DNA of 64,000 nucleotides, taken from positions 255,717,199 through 255,781,198 of the forward strand of contig JARYHS010009186.1 in the NCBI GenBank assembly GCA_031002005.1, given 5' to 3'. Each line of letters begins with the position of its first letter. Within the stretch, counting starts at the first letter, position 1. Below are positions 34,101 to 41,715 of this stretch, piece after piece. Origin of the DNA: Vandiemenella viatica. Lineage: Eukaryota; Arthropoda; Insecta; Orthoptera; Morabidae. The position numbers were made by a program, and so were the translations under genes. The notes beneath the pieces are model-generated. The model was not told the DNA's origin and ran no database searches. It saw only the letters and a list, made by a program, of their open reading frames with translations.

Positions 34101-36812
34101 GAAAACACACTTCACAATATTTCGGTTAGTAACGTTAATCATGTTGGAGGTGAGATGTATAGTAGGGGAAGATGTGTACTCACAGTATTTCTGTTTGTAA
34201 CCTTAATCATACGTCAGGTGGTCCCGATGTGTACACATCTTTCCCCTGCCATATGTCTCGCTTTCTGTTTGATTAAGGTTACTGACTGAAATATTATGAA
34301 GTGTGTTTTTTTGTGTTCTTCTAGTCCTCCTGCCTTCATCTGTCATAAGTGATGGGTTATTTTCCCTATCCTATCTTATTTTAAAAGAAAAGTGATGGAA
34401 ACTGAAAAATCAGCTGCGAGTCAAATTTTATTTATCATTCCTCCTCTTCAAATTAATGTGATCCTTTCGATTTAGATGCTCTTTTTTAAGTGGTGAGGAA
34501 ACTTACTTGATTTATTACCACTTTTTGGCTTAAGTCTAGCAAACTAACTACTGACATGCTTTAGCTTGAAGTATTGCTACAAGTTTGGCAATTTGCTACT
34601 AGCTTGTGGATTTGAGATACACATGATATATGCTCCATTTGGCATGGTATGCTAATTTGACAAGGGGTTATTTCAATAGAAGCTCTCCTATTAAATTCCC
34701 TCTTTCTCACTTGCAACTTGAATATCATATCACTACTGTATATTTATAATTTTGTTTTCTTTAATATGTTAGCAAGTGCAGCAGCAGAAGCAACTAGCAC
34801 ATCAGGCACTGAGGAGACGGCAGCCGATATGTCTGCGCTCGAGTCATTTGGTGCTTATGATGAACAGCAGGTGAAGAACCAGTCAATTTTGTTTGGTAGT
34901 CAATAAAAAGTTGGACCATCTTTTTAGTGTAGAATTGAGTGCCATTAGAACTTTTTGCCGATGGAGATGTTCAGCAAATTTTTTAAGTCAGTGTTTTAGG
35001 ATTATTTATTCTCTTTTGGATAACAGCTTTAAGGGATTTCTTATTAAGTACTAGGCATATTTTAATTACTGTGTCTCAGTGAATGGACATTATTGAAGAT
35101 ATTTGGAGAAATCTGTTGACTTCCAACTACTGCTGTATAGTGGCACGTACCCTCGTATTTAAATGAAAATCACTGAATTGCAGGAATCGCAAATGCATTC
35201 AAACTGCCTATTATTGTAGGCTATAACTCTGCTCAGAAGATGCATATGAATTTTTTGTACAAACTATCCATGCTCCCGGGTTAATGCCATGTGCTAGTAA
35301 TAGTATTCGCCGACTATTCAGTGTGAGCAAGACTGAGGCCAAAGAAGTTTCACTCAAACATTTGCAATTAATACCAGGATGTGGCACCATCCCTGGATCA
35401 TTGAAATGATTTATTCTGGCCCCAGGAGTCTTTGAGTGCATCAGACTATTATTTTGTTCAAACAGTAAATATAATTTTTCATATCAATAGTTTTATGAAG
35501 CTTGAATGTGTGAAGCAAGTAATTGAAACAGTTTAAACATCACCTGAAATAGTTAACCAAATTTTTGTTTAACTATTGTTATATCTATATTATACAATGG
35601 TAGAAGAATAGTGTCTGGACATGAAATTTATTTCAAAAAATTAATTGCTGTGCGTCTTACTGATAAGAGAGATGCCAGAAATGTAGATTTGTAATTTTTG
35701 TCTCTCTCTCTGTATGTTTGTGCTTCACACAAAACCTAATGGATGGATTTTAATGAGACTGCACAGTGATAGCTTATGTCATCGGTCTGCAGTTAAAATG
35801 CTTTTTATCTGAATAAGTTACAAAATTCCTTATGATGCAGAGATCAAAACCATAAAATTTGACTTTTTTTCTGTCTGTGCACACATTACACAAAAACAAA
35901 TTAATGGTTTTCAACAAAACTTTTTACAGTGATAACTTATGTCAGCAATTAACATAAAGTGAACAAGAAAGAAGTCACACACAGTACCTAAATAACCTAG
36001 GAGACCATTCATGCAATTCCTCATCAGTTATACCCTTTTCAAGACAAACCAGTTCTTTGAACTGTTAGTGTCAACATCGAATACTCTGAGCAGTAGGAGA
36101 TTCAACACCAGACTGTCAATGAAATTCACACTCTACCATTGTAATAGATTCACACAGTTCACAGAAACCTTTTATTGTGGTTTTACCATCTTGACTGAAA
36201 CTGATATGAGCATGCCACTACAATCGTGAAACTCGTGATCCTTCTCTTTCTAACAGCACATTGTTTGACATGTTTTAGCAAGTGTTAGCTGACTTAAATG
36301 ACTTCAGAACTAGATGATTCTTCTTGAAATGCTCTGTATTTGTTTTTAATTTTGTACAGTAATAACAATTAATAGGAAAATGCTTCAAGGCAATGAAATT
36401 TTAATTTTGTTTAATGAAGAAAAAATATATTTTCAGCATTAAGATTGAAGTGTTCAAGGTTTTTTAAATTTTTTGGTAAACAAATAAACACGAGATTTTA
36501 TCACACCAAATTAAAAGTCATTCCATGTGTTAAGAAAAGTGCATTTTGTGAGATTTTTCCTAGTGTCTTTTATTAGGACTTCACGTATGTTCTTTCTAAA
36601 TGAGATGTATTTATTTATTTATTGCATAAATCATGTTAACTTATAGCTTCTGGAGATATTTTAAAACAAATAATGATGTATTACACATGACTTTTGTGCA
36701 GGGTGATGATGAGGAGGACCTGGGTGAGGTATGGAATGGAGATGTTCATTCAGGGGAAGAAGAAAGTGAAGAAGAAGTTGAACATCCACACCAGTTACAC
36801 CAAGGCCACTGA
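3333..36812 (+). CDS. RIC3: RIC3-like acetylcholine receptor chaperone, C-terminal seven exons
   Basis: RIC3 is an ER membrane protein that assists folding, assembly and surface delivery of nicotinic acetylcholine receptors. Seven exons join in phase (intron phases 1 entering, then 0, 0, 0, 1, 1, 0) to give 607 residues and a natural stop. Features in order are: a coiled-coil start HLRKRLEETEAAMERIVAQM, the position and wording expected for the RIC3 coiled coil after its membrane segments; a Ser/Thr linker; a conserved block VGMDVTASCEGG.RWSRP.TP, LERSLPSHSQLLVSDSET and VLSGKVTLSLISL; a 200-residue E/R/K-rich helix; a poly-acidic block; and an acidic C-terminal tail. The family assignment rests on the coiled coil plus the TASCEGG/SQLLV block as I remember insect RIC3. 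The membrane segments that would prove it lie upstream of the window. Introns are about 0.9 to 17.4 kb. A different coiled-coil protein is possible but less likely. Confidence 0.75.
3958..4016 (+). CDS. possible alternative exon (weak)
   Basis: An open stretch before a GAAG/gtactg donor at 4017 reads AEVDLQREILEKRAGAQNG and CLSEKK in the frame of an ATG at 3917. To join exon 3333-3472 in phase 0, the acceptor would have to be CTTCAG (ending 3957). That gives a 59-nt exon whose upstream pyrimidine tract is poor and whose length is not a multiple of three, so the next exon would shift. An acceptor at the ATAG before 3915 fits the phase even less. It may be a skipped or cryptic exon, or chance. 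Confidence 0.15.
6547..7608 (-). mobile_element. truncated Penelope-like element with inverted terminal repeats
   Basis: The unit is flanked by a 15-bp direct repeat TTATTATACTTATAA at 6532-6546 and 7609-7623, which is its target-site duplication. Inside, two arms of about 265 bp (6584-6850 and 7346-7610) are inverted copies of each other, including a matched G-run/C-run. On the left only, 37 bp (6547-6583) lie between the target duplication and the arm. Between the arms, on the minus strand, sits a GIY-YIG endonuclease remnant preceded by a T/A tract at 7271-7290. Inverted pseudo-LTRs and a one-sided short tail are known features of Penelope-like retroelements. The reverse transcriptase is missing. 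Confidence 0.85.
6886..7266 (-). pseudogene. GIY-YIG endonuclease domain of a Penelope-like element
   Basis: A 126-residue frame shows a Cys pair and the GIY-YIG core as IYQLTCRFCTSSYIGLT near residues 31-47, then RMNGHR (the catalytic Arg region), PVPEHANSH, and at the end LRRWELAYQNILDTRHPPGL. This order (CxxC, IYxL, YIG, R, H, E, N) matches the endonuclease that follows the reverse transcriptase in Penelope-like elements, which nicks the target DNA. The frame is open but the reverse transcriptase upstream is absent and no promoter is visible, so it is a fragment rather than a working gene. Confidence 0.8.
9589..9836. mobile_element. fold-back MITE with long inverted arms
   Basis: About 115 bp at 9589-9705 pairs with about 115 bp at 9720-9836. 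The outer end reads GGCTTCCAGCCG against the reverse complement GGCTTCCTGCCG. The inner part pairs TGCCCTTATTTTCAATCAAC with a diverged copy, and the arms meet near a short central loop. There is no coding capacity. A target duplication was not clear, so the family is unassigned. Confidence 0.6.
13314..13990. repeat. diverged tandem repeat, about 135-bp period, 4 to 5 copies
   Basis: A purine-rich start (GGGGATGAGGTGTTGG at 13314) recurs in altered form near 13449, 13586, 13715 and 13858. Each copy is followed by a T-rich run such as ATTTTTCTCTTTGTTTT and then by ATCAAAATCTGATAAAA-like wording. Spacing is 129-143 bp. The last copy runs into TTTCAAGTCAATCAACTTAC and GAGCACAAACAAACGGAGG. It may be a small satellite or the tandem part of a mobile element. 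Confidence 0.6.
16097..16133. repeat. (AC)n microsatellite
   Basis: A nearly pure AC dinucleotide run of about 37 bp with one interruption. Confidence 0.95.
16141..16310 (-). repeat. Penelope-type terminal repeat fragment
   Basis: On the minus strand, wording such as ACCGTAGATGACGGCAAAAC followed by AACATGGACATACAAAACAG matches the family of terminal repeats described at 34041, 53590 and 17925 (TTACCACAGATGAAGGC plus a run of ACGAACAC and A-rich sequence). It is heavily diverged. Confidence 0.4.
16430..16760 (-). pseudogene. non-LTR retrotransposon ORF2, C-terminal fragment
   Basis: Minus-strand frames with shifts read RNEIFRDTIKEVPL, then GNVVKTRLRWYEHVRLRS, then MKIHGKRSTRDRW. This order (a line of I/R-rich residues, RLRW.GHV, a basic GR-rich region) is typical of the region behind the reverse transcriptase in RTE-like and related insect endonuclease/reverse-transcriptase elements. 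At least two frameshifts are needed, so it is dead. Confidence 0.55.
16905..16990 (+). repeat. Penelope-type terminal repeat end
   Basis: CATGAATAAGG, then the self-complementary GGTTTAAACC followed by GAAATATTG, then AACTTTGGTGACTGATGAGT and CCCTATCC. This is the 3' half of the repeat family described for 54700-54850. Confidence 0.55.
16990..17340 (-). mobile_element. non-LTR retrotransposon 3' fragment
   Basis: Minus-strand sequence is collinear with the better copy at 43232-43830. It reads through the equivalents of GVRDWNKLPREMMN, the DHD.KLAL region and YKAYIGDEAWKDI. Many indels break the frame. Confidence 0.65.
17590..18910 (-). repeat. head-to-tail cluster of Penelope-type terminal repeats
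   Basis: Five or six diverged copies in the same orientation share TTACCACAGATGAAGGC or a variant (17605, 17925, 18223, 18426, 18632, 18808), each followed by ACGAACACA-like and A-rich sequence. The 18426 and 18632 copies then show an inverted form of the TGAATAAGG...CCAAAATATTG hairpin. Spacings run from 176 to 320 bp. There is no coding sequence. Confidence 0.6.
19180..20340 (+). pseudogene. mariner-type transposase, broken and interrupted
   Basis: The N-terminal part begins at ATG 19211 and reads MAFRTLIFVVKLKK then HEILKSVYGDNVVTTKTDYK, matching the helix-turn-helix start of mariner transposases (IKFCVKLGK...EMLQ..YGD). At about 19327 it is interrupted by a piece of non-LTR retrotransposon. 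It resumes near 19690. Downstream the frames recover KFVPRFLSDEQKES, MAKIVTGDESWV (first catalytic Asp), YDFEVKIQSSQWKTSDS and, at 20280-20335, YDNAPCH then SLLINEFFTQ (second catalytic Asp). Several stops and frame changes show long inactivity. It lies inside the RIC3 intron. Confidence 0.75.
19327..19690 (-). mobile_element. non-LTR retrotransposon fragment nested in the mariner copy
   Basis: An 88-residue minus-strand frame (19612 to 19346) includes KSLTKRRDRMVGHILRYTGL, GKNCRGRQRLEYMKQVIENV and LVQDRKEWRIASNQS. This is the C-terminal part of endonuclease/reverse-transcriptase polyproteins common in insect genomes. Its position between the two halves of the mariner sequence shows that it arrived later, although I could not define a target duplication. 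Confidence 0.7.
20871..20954 (+). CDS. RIC3: RIC3 exon: TEEEASKII segment
   Basis: The exon is 84 nt with phase 0 on both sides. The acceptor is TTTTTGTTGCAG and the donor AAAG/gtattt. It encodes TEEEASKIIDTTVSTPLEKT and YSSAASAK. It is Ser/Thr-rich and probably disordered, linking the coiled coil to the conserved block. The frame fits both neighbours. Confidence 0.75.
20955..22037 (+). other. RIC3 intron, no other feature
   Basis: AT-rich intron between a good donor and the acceptor TCGTTTGCAG. I see no repeat or gene in it. Confidence 0.7.
22038..23210 (+). CDS. RIC3: RIC3 exon: conserved block and charged helix
   Basis: The exon is 1,173 nt (391 codons), phase 0 on both sides. The acceptor is TGTCGTTTGCAG and the donor GCAGCAA/gtatga. 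After VKPEEEDSVVKHVETEATEA come the conserved VGMDVTASCEGGSRWSRPDT, a Ser/Pro/Thr-rich linker, LERSLPSHSQLLVSDSETHT and VVLSGKVTLSLISLQEALEA. From about codon 150 the protein is almost only E, R, K and Q, with an 8-residue RKRREEEE period for about 16 to 18 units, ending in an E-run. Alternating charges of this type form long single alpha-helices. The ATG at 22005 is in the intron and is not the start. The exon reads one base into the intron as V-stop if unspliced, so an intron-retained short form is formally possible. Confidence 0.85.
22650..23080 (+). repeat. 24-bp coding minisatellite in RIC3
   Basis: Units of about 24 bp (GAGAGAAAGAGGCGAGAGGA plus GGAG) repeat 16 to 18 times with point changes and 3-bp length changes that keep the frame. 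It encodes the charged helix. Long open frames on other frames and strands here are by-products of the repeat. Confidence 0.9.
25160..25420. mobile_element. hAT-like MITE fragment, GC-rich
   Basis: The right end reads CCTAGCACTGGCCCTG, whose complement CAGGGCCAGTGCTAGG has the CAGGGCC form of hAT termini. The interior is rich in GGGCCC runs. GGGTCAAATGTACCCGGGC occurs twice (25170 and 25213), a short direct duplication. The left terminus was not found. Confidence 0.45.
25485..25709 (+). mobile_element. non-LTR retrotransposon fragment, left half
   Basis: Collinear with the copy at 28985-29571: AAATATCTTAGCATAACATT (YLGITFDNKL region), ACATATTGGGCAGG and AAAACTTTGGTTAGACCTG (KTLVRPLLEY region). 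It is split from its other half (27838-28200) by a hAT element. Confidence 0.8.
25710..27829 (-). mobile_element. hAT transposon, decayed, with 8-bp target duplication
   Basis: The termini are CAGTGGCGGATGTAGG on the left and, complementing the right, CAGTGCCGGATCTAGG. The perfect 8-bp duplication CATTTTGG lies at 25702-25709 and 27830-27837. The length is 2,120 bp. Minus-strand frames carry hAT transposase of the ZMYM1-like/TTF type: LEEIEESFLAAESQYEA and FKLILKLTIWANLLREINRV (26949-26641), KRKRQYDE (26604-26308) and, at about 26140-26090, ASCERSFSNLKIIK, the hAT C-terminal dimerisation motif, followed in shifted frames by SQEGLSSIAIFSVENTEQLM. Stops and frameshifts make it non-functional. 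Confidence 0.9.
27838..28200 (+). mobile_element. non-LTR retrotransposon fragment, right half
   Basis: Continues the reverse-transcriptase C-terminus after the hAT insertion: GTATCAAATACAG, then frames with HKSRMKRMLGLHITYIGHEA and WEKFLLLVKE. These are collinear with RRRMKRFMGVYKAYIGDEA and GRFSFLGKGVRDW in the 43232-43830 copy. It is broken by stops. Confidence 0.8.
28985..29571 (+). mobile_element. non-LTR retrotransposon 3' copy
   Basis: Frames read KYLGITFDNKLNWEGHIGQV, ELGYKTLVRPLLKYGG, the WNLHFGY region, MESLEDRRRISE, and a C-terminal EFKVKFVNGKSRL followed by a stop at 29569-29571. These are parts of the region behind the reverse transcriptase of a Jockey/CR1-type element. It is broken by frameshifts. 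A poly(A) tract of about 20 at 28940-28959 precedes it. Confidence 0.75.
29590..30247 (-). mobile_element. LTR retrotransposon LTR-like sequence
   Basis: On the minus strand an LTR-like block begins TGTCAAGGTCA at 30247 and runs to about 29724, followed by TGGCGACC (29723-29716), the form of a primer-binding site. About 120 bp of internal sequence (GGCTACATGGTC) follows. The same order is seen at 39736-40430 and, on the plus strand, 55345-56010. No gag or pol frame is present. Confidence 0.5.
31036..31088 (+). mobile_element. tail-only non-LTR retrotransposon insertion
   Basis: TTAGGGAAATTGCCACCAGA then GCATGTAATTCAATTAAAT is the very 3' end of the 43232-43830 family, without any coding part. 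Confidence 0.55.
31197..31326 (+). CDS. RIC3: RIC3 exon: acidic block
   Basis: The exon is 130 nt, enters in phase 0 and leaves in phase 1. The acceptor ends ACATTTTAG and the donor is GAAG/gtaaat. It encodes TKKDDTVRAVRVNVVEDEEE followed by a run of about 25 Asp/Glu and NEE. Glutamate-rich tracts in the cytosolic tail are common in RIC3 proteins. The minus-strand poly-Ser frame here is a mirror of the GAG/GAT repeats. Confidence 0.8.
32852..32941 (+). CDS. RIC3: RIC3 exon: GEAVAASVQPLF segment
   Basis: The exon is 90 nt, phase 1 on both sides, with acceptor TGTCTTAACAG and donor ACAG/gtaaag. It encodes GEAVAASVQPLFNDSHPGAD and DTPTTTNYTTG. Its length is divisible by three and its two introns have equal phase, so the exon can be skipped without a frameshift. 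Confidence 0.8.
32975..33675. mobile_element. probable hAT-like element remnant
   Basis: Left wording (AACTTCGTTAATCATTAATC and AAAAAGTTAATTTCGGTAAT) is mirrored at the right end (AACTTTGTTAATTAACAATT and related sequence around 33550-33675). This gives diverged inverted sub-terminal repeats full of GTTAAC motifs. The internal frames (33244-33648 plus, 33545-33345 minus) match nothing I recognise. Confidence 0.4.
33990..34385 (-). mobile_element. fold-back pair of Penelope-type terminal repeats
   Basis: The left arm 34041-34170 (GATAGGGAAAATAACCCATC, CACAGATCAAGGCAGGAGGG, ACGAACACAAGAAAACACAC) is matched in inverted order by 34240-34376 (CCTGCCTTCATCTG and GATGGGTTATTTTCCCTATC). On the left only there is an extra tail (about 34003-34040) whose complement, ATTTTCAGTGCTTAATGG then AAGTTTC, matches the tail of the 53590-54340 element. 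No endonuclease is present. Confidence 0.7.
34773..34870 (+). CDS. RIC3: RIC3 exon: Ala/Thr-rich segment
   Basis: The exon is 98 nt, enters in phase 1 and leaves in phase 0. The acceptor ends TTAATATGTTAG and the donor is CAG/gtgaag. It encodes ASAAAEATSTSGTEETAADM then SALESFGAYDEQQ. The phase matches exon 32852-32941 exactly. Confidence 0.75.
36702..36812 (+). CDS. RIC3: RIC3 last exon: acidic C-terminus and stop
   Basis: Acceptor CTTTTGTGCAG, phase 0. It encodes GDDEEDLGEVWNGDVHSGEE, then ESEEEVEHPHQLHQGH and TGA at 36810-36812. The coding part is 111 nt including the stop. The acidic tail with an embedded Trp resembles the tail seen in insect RIC3 proteins as I remember them. Confidence 0.8.
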   Translation, partial: GDDEEDLGEVWNGDVHSGEEESEEEVEHPHQLHQGH

Positions 36813-37500
36813 CCAAGGAGTTAGGCCAAATTAATTCAGTTTGGGAGAAATATTAACTATTTCACGGATTATCCAACTTGTGAACATGTATTCAAATGAC
36901 GAAATTGTTTTGACAGACCGATAATCTTTAATCACTGCAGATTAGTTATAAAATAACATATTTTTAAATGCTTTTTAGGTAAATACTTACTCATTTCATG
37001 CCTTCCTACTCAAATCATATCAGGCATGTTTCATTATCTTGCGATATAATGTTAAATCTTGATTACTTATATAACTAATTTGTTAACAGAATTATTTATT
37101 TACATAGGTTTTTTTAGATGGTTATCAATGCACATTATAATGATCTTAATTCAAACTACCATTCATTACTGATGACAGGCCTTGAACCATTCAATATGTA
37201 AACATTAGATGGTCGATTTCATTCCTTTCAGAAATAATTCAGTATCTCTATTTTTTAAAATAGTTTGTTGGTTACATAACTGTCGTTTTACATTTCTACT
37301 AGGATATATAGTATTCTTTATTTTTCTGTAAATGTATTTTCAAGGTTTAGGTGGTATTCTGTAACCCATAAATTATTTTTGAAACCAACATTTACTGACA
37401 TTCGCAATACTGTGGCTAGAATATTTGGCTGGCAGCGCTGTGATTGTTGTGACGAGAGGATTCTTGGATTGACAGAAAATAAAGCCGACACATTAACCTG
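36813..37500 (+). other. RIC3: RIC3 3' untranslated region with poly(A) signal
   Basis: AT-rich sequence without conserved frames. An AATAAA hexamer at 37478-37483 is followed by a GT-rich stretch (TGGTCTGGTTAGTGTTT) about 20-35 bases on, a normal arrangement for cleavage near 37495-37505. Confidence 0.6.
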
Positions 37501-38389
37501 ATGGTCTGGTTAGTGTTTATACGTAAAAAGGTTTCTATTTTAGAACCATTACTTAGCAGACTCTTACAGTTTATTATTCTGTTATAAACTTAATTTTTAT
37601 TACTATAGAATGACATAAGATTACATAAAGTGACACACTTAAGCCCTATCATCTCCATTTCTGCATTTCTTTAAAATATGCTTTTATAATAGTTGTAAAT
37701 AGATACTATGAGACCTAACATTGTACATTATAATTTCAACAACAAGAAAAGATATTACTATAATAATGAAACCAAGAAAAATAAACTGTCAGATAATATC
37801 ATGCAGTTAATGTATTTTATTTATACTCATACCTCCACTGTTGAACCATAACCAATTCTCTTTTTCCCTACAATTCACTGAATGTATTGTTCGTTTTAAT
37901 AAGCAGTTTATGTTCATTCTACCTGTACATCTGGTCATCAGACCAATATCAATAATTTGAAACAGTATACACGTGGCTAGCCTGAAAGTCACCTCAGAGA
38001 GCAAATGGTGAGGGTTTTTTTTTTTCTTCTTCTTTTTTTCCCCCCATTTGGCCCCCTGCAATGTATCCTCTTTCTCATTTGTAAAGAGCCTTCTTGTGTG
38101 TAAGTATAATAAGATTTCAGCTTGACAAATTGAAAACTAGGTTCTCCTTCCAATCAGTTAGCTGGAACGAAGTCTTCCTTTTGACAGTATCTTGTCCATG
38201 ACAGCAGCAGACTGCAATATATACTATTTTCCCATGCTCCATCTTTTGATGGCTAAAGTCATTTTTAATTTGTGGTTAGATGAGAATTTACAAAAAAAAT
38301 TTCTGACTTTGATCTTTATAAGCCGGTCAGAAAAAAATTTCTGGAATAATGGAGGGGGGGTAAGATGCCTTGATGTGATGTTTTTGTGG

Positions 38390-38590
38390 AAAGAGAGAGT
38401 ACGCCCAACTCACCGAAGTTGAAGGGAGGAGAGCAGCAACAATCAAAAATATAATTCAAACCACAAAAAAACAGTTTTGGGTCATGGCCTTTATCAAGAA
38501 AACCGAAACATGTGACTGAGCTTGCGCAGGTGCCTATAGTCAACATATTCATAGGTAGACCAGAAATGACTGTTGGAGTGGGTGGGAGGA
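38390..38590 (-). repeat. Penelope-type terminal repeat copy
   Basis: CTCACCGAAGTTGAAGGGAG, the A-rich run and AAAACCGAAACATGTGACTG. The complement of 38475-38500 reads TTGATAAAGG...CCCAAAA, the hairpin of the family. A second copy in the same orientation starts 373 bp further on. Confidence 0.55.
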
Positions 38591-38759
38591 GCAGAAATAT
38601 TAATTGTTGAGAAAGAAATTGATCACAACAAGAAAAATGAGACATATAAATGAGAAGAAGTGTTAATAATTTTTTAAAAATATTATAATTACAATTATAA
38701 AAATAAATAAAATCTAAGTGGAGCGGGAGGAAATGTTGGAAGGTTATATTTATATGGAA

Positions 38760-38817
38760 GAGAGCGATAAATTACACCCAACACTCACCAAAGTTGAAGG
38801 GAGGAGGGGAGCAGCAA

Positions 38818-38877
<60 letters not shown>

Positions 38878-38960
38878 AACACAATAGTTTAGGCAAAACC
38901 CTTTCTCTGCTTTCAGCATAGCCACATGGAGAATGGAACTGACCATTGGAGGTGGTGGGG
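38760..38960 (-). repeat. Penelope-type terminal repeat copy with expanded A-run
   Basis: ACTCACCAAAGTTGAAGGGA then GGAGGGGAGCAGCAAC and a run of 58 A residues (38819-38876) in the place of the usual mixed A/C stretch, followed by ACAACACAATAGTTTAGG. The poly(A) is therefore an expansion inside a repeat, not a gene tail. Confidence 0.65.
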
Positions 38961-39496
38961 GAAGCAACAATAATATAACTGAAAATATTAGTGACAAGAA
39001 AAAGAACAACATAAGAAAAAGGGGACCCTTAAGAGAACAGAAAAATTGTAATAAAAAAATTAAAATATAAATATATTTTTTTGGAATAAGGTCTATGTCT
39101 ACATAAAAATTAACTACTCTGGCAAGTGTTGGGTATAACGGGGTGAGGAAGGAAGGTGGTTGAGACCTGGATCTTGAGTGAATAACATTACAGCTTGAGA
39201 GGGACCATTGAATAGCATTACAAGAATTTTCTAAGCAATGTAATCAAAAATGATCAGAAACAAGGTACCTGTACATTTATTGACAAAGGTGGGGGAGAAG
39301 GTGGTCAGGATATGAAAAAAGTTGAAATATTAGGCTGCTGTTTTATTAATACCTTTAGAACTGTTATGCAAGGAGAAAAATCAGATCATGAGCTTCCCCT
39401 TATGAGCAAAAATGAGCATGTTGGGAAATTAAAAATAGGTCAGAGGGATGTGAGGGAACTGGGTAGATTAAATTAGTGAAAAAGGGGCTGCTATGT

Positions 39497-39645
39497 ATAA
39501 TATTAATTTAATTTAATTGTGATGGAGCACATGCTTCAATGACAATTTCCCTACACACCTACTTCTCATTTTCTGTACTTGTCTACTTTTGCCCTCTACA
39601 AATTTCAACTTTAAACTCTTGGAAAGATTTTGACAAATTATTGCA
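39497..39645 (-). mobile_element. non-LTR retrotransposon 3' end fragment
   Basis: GATGGAGCACATGCTTCAAT, ACAATTTCCCTACACACC, then TTCAACTTTAAACTCTTGG, collinear with 43225-43350. Confidence 0.6.
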
Positions 39646-39735
39646 GATGTAGTACATATGTAATGTTGAATTTCTGGACAGGGATGGTGAACGGAGAAAA
39701 ATACTCCAAGTAATAAAAGAGAGAAAGAAGATGTA

Positions 39736-40430
39736 AGGACTTAAGCTGCTATACCGGGGCTAGTATAGAGCTTAGGTACCTTAGCTGAATGTTACCTTGT
39801 AGAAAGTTCTGTTGAATTTGACTAAATAATTTTAAATGACCATGTAGCCTGCCTGGAATACTCAACTGAAATGCTTAACGGCCGCCACAAATATTTTTTA
39901 ACCCAAAGCTGGGGAAAGGTCTCAGTCTATTACGAGATCACAAAAATTCACTTGAATCAAAATTTGAAGTTTATTTTCAAAGTCACATTTTCAAAATTTG
40001 CATTCTACAGTTGAGTAGGCGATCGAACAAACATTTCCAAAAGATTTCAGATTATGAAGAGGAAGGAAATATCACCGACCGAGCCCCATTGAAACTTTCA
40101 TAGTCATTATCATCGTCAATTACTTGTTAACCACAGTCAATATGGCAGTACACCGACCAACCGGTAATTGTCTCACCTAGCTATCAATCACTTTACCACA
40201 TGACAGATACATGCTCATGCAGGTCCAATATACGCCGCGTTCCCAGGATAAAGACAACCCCCTTTCCTGGGCCACCACCTATCTACCTTCATCCGCGTGA
40301 CATGGGTATACTGACGCTTTCCAAAAAAAATATAAAAAGGTGTAATTATAGAATGTGTTCTAACTTTACTCATGTGTAGCCTGACCTTCAAGGATTGTAA
40401 AAAAGTGTTTAGCAAAAATTCTCAAATGAT
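39736..40430 (-). mobile_element. second LTR-like copy of the 29590 family
   Basis: Internal part (GACCATGTAGCC, ATACTCAACTGAAATGC), GGCCGCCACA (decayed primer site, complement TGTGGCGGCC) and LTR-like sequence to about 40200-40430. It runs parallel to 29590-30247. Confidence 0.5.
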
Positions 40431-41319
40431 AAGCTTTCTTGTAATTAAATTTAGTTTTTAGGCGTATTGATAAAAAGTTTCCACAAGTTAATTAGTGATT
40501 CCGCGATTTCTGTCTTCATTTAAGCACTTTTTAGGTGACCCTGCTGAATTGCAAATTATCATGATAAATTAGTGTCATTGTGTTCTCTAGAAATTCCTGA
40601 TTCCAGTGGTGTAAATTTTATTATGATCGGTGGTGAAATAGCAAAGTTATCTGTTTAACAAGATCGGGTTTGAAAACTGTTTAGCAAACACTTGGTTTCT
40701 GGTTCATAATTATTAAAGTGTTGTTTATATCGAAAAAGTGAAGTTATCTGAATTTCCTTTGAATTTAGTTACGTGTTTTAACAGTTGTTTTATTTACGGA
40801 AGTGACTTGGTTTAATCGCAAATGAATTTTGAATGAAACCACGTTGTGATACATGACGAAATAACTTTAAAATGTATATAAAATCGGTTCTACTGCATAG
40901 AATGTTCTGAAATGTTAATATGTTCTACCAGATTTTTAATTCTTTTAGAAAATCTACTTTTTAGTTCGAGAAATTACTGAAAACATATAATAAAAATGTT
41001 AGAAGTGAAAGTGTTCTCCACGAGGTGTTTAAAATTTTATTTAAGCTATTTACACGGCCTGAAACTACGGAATTTTAGTGATTTTATCTTTCTTTTGAAT
41101 TTATTATTATTATTAAATTACTTCACTGCATCAAAAAGTGTTAAGAATTGGTGGAATTATCACTTAACCAAACTCTATTGTTTATAAGTTGGATAATAAT
41201 GGATTACCCCGTTCCAGGTTAGTTTAAAGATTCTTTACTATTAAAAATGTTTATTTAGCACTTGCATTATATGTTGAGTGATGTTACTATTTTTAAAATG
41301 GTCTATTTATTGAATTGGC

Positions 41320-41715
41320 TTGTGGTATCAACTTCTGCATGAAATGTTTCTCACTTCCTATACTTGCAATGAAAATTATATGTTTACTGGAAAGCTTACT
41401 CCCTCCCTTATGCTCTAAGCTAAGAAAACTAGAAATTACCCAAATTCAAAGGTGCTTACAAAGAACTGGTTGGGACACTTTTGGAGAGGGGAGTGCCTGA
41501 TAAAAGACACCTTGGAAGGTCTAGTTTGTGGCAGGATAATAAGAGGAAAACGGAGGTACAAAATTGTAGACAACATCAAGGAAGACGGAAACTACATGGA
41601 CCTTAAGAGAAAGGCAGAAGAGCATGGAGAGCAGCCAAGTGAAAACCTGTCCGAGGGCAGAAAACTGATGATGAAGTCACTGCGACTCATGATGATGCAC
41701 TGAACATTACAAAAA
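41320..41715 (+). pseudogene. non-LTR retrotransposon ORF2, C-terminal fragment
   Basis: Frames read LRKLEITQIQRCLQRTGWDT and, shifted, NWLGHFWRGECLIKDTLEGL, GRIIRGKRRYKIVDNIKEDG, YMDLKRKAEE. This is the RLxWxGHxxR/GRRxRGRRRYQ region of an endonuclease/reverse-transcriptase element, different from the 43232 family. There is one frameshift near 41460. The sequence to 41930 may hold further debris. Confidence 0.65.

Noticed and set aside
33984..34390. Target duplication for the fold-back element at 33990-34385 (TTTTAAA on both sides)
   Set aside because: The shared word is only 7 bp and AT-rich, and longer matching needs gaps.
35200..35460. Mixed-composition stretch with a short minus-strand frame
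   Set aside because: It looks like old repeat or exon-like DNA, but no splice sites or recognisable residues support a gene.
38718..38921. Lys-rich 67-residue open frame
   Set aside because: It is made by the 58-bp A-run inside a terminal repeat.
41199..41217. Possible short first coding exon, ATG GAT TAC CCC GTT CCA G before a gttag donor
   Set aside because: Nothing downstream continues it in phase: both 52154 and 59072 close in that frame. The preceding 400 bp is AT-rich with no clear promoter.
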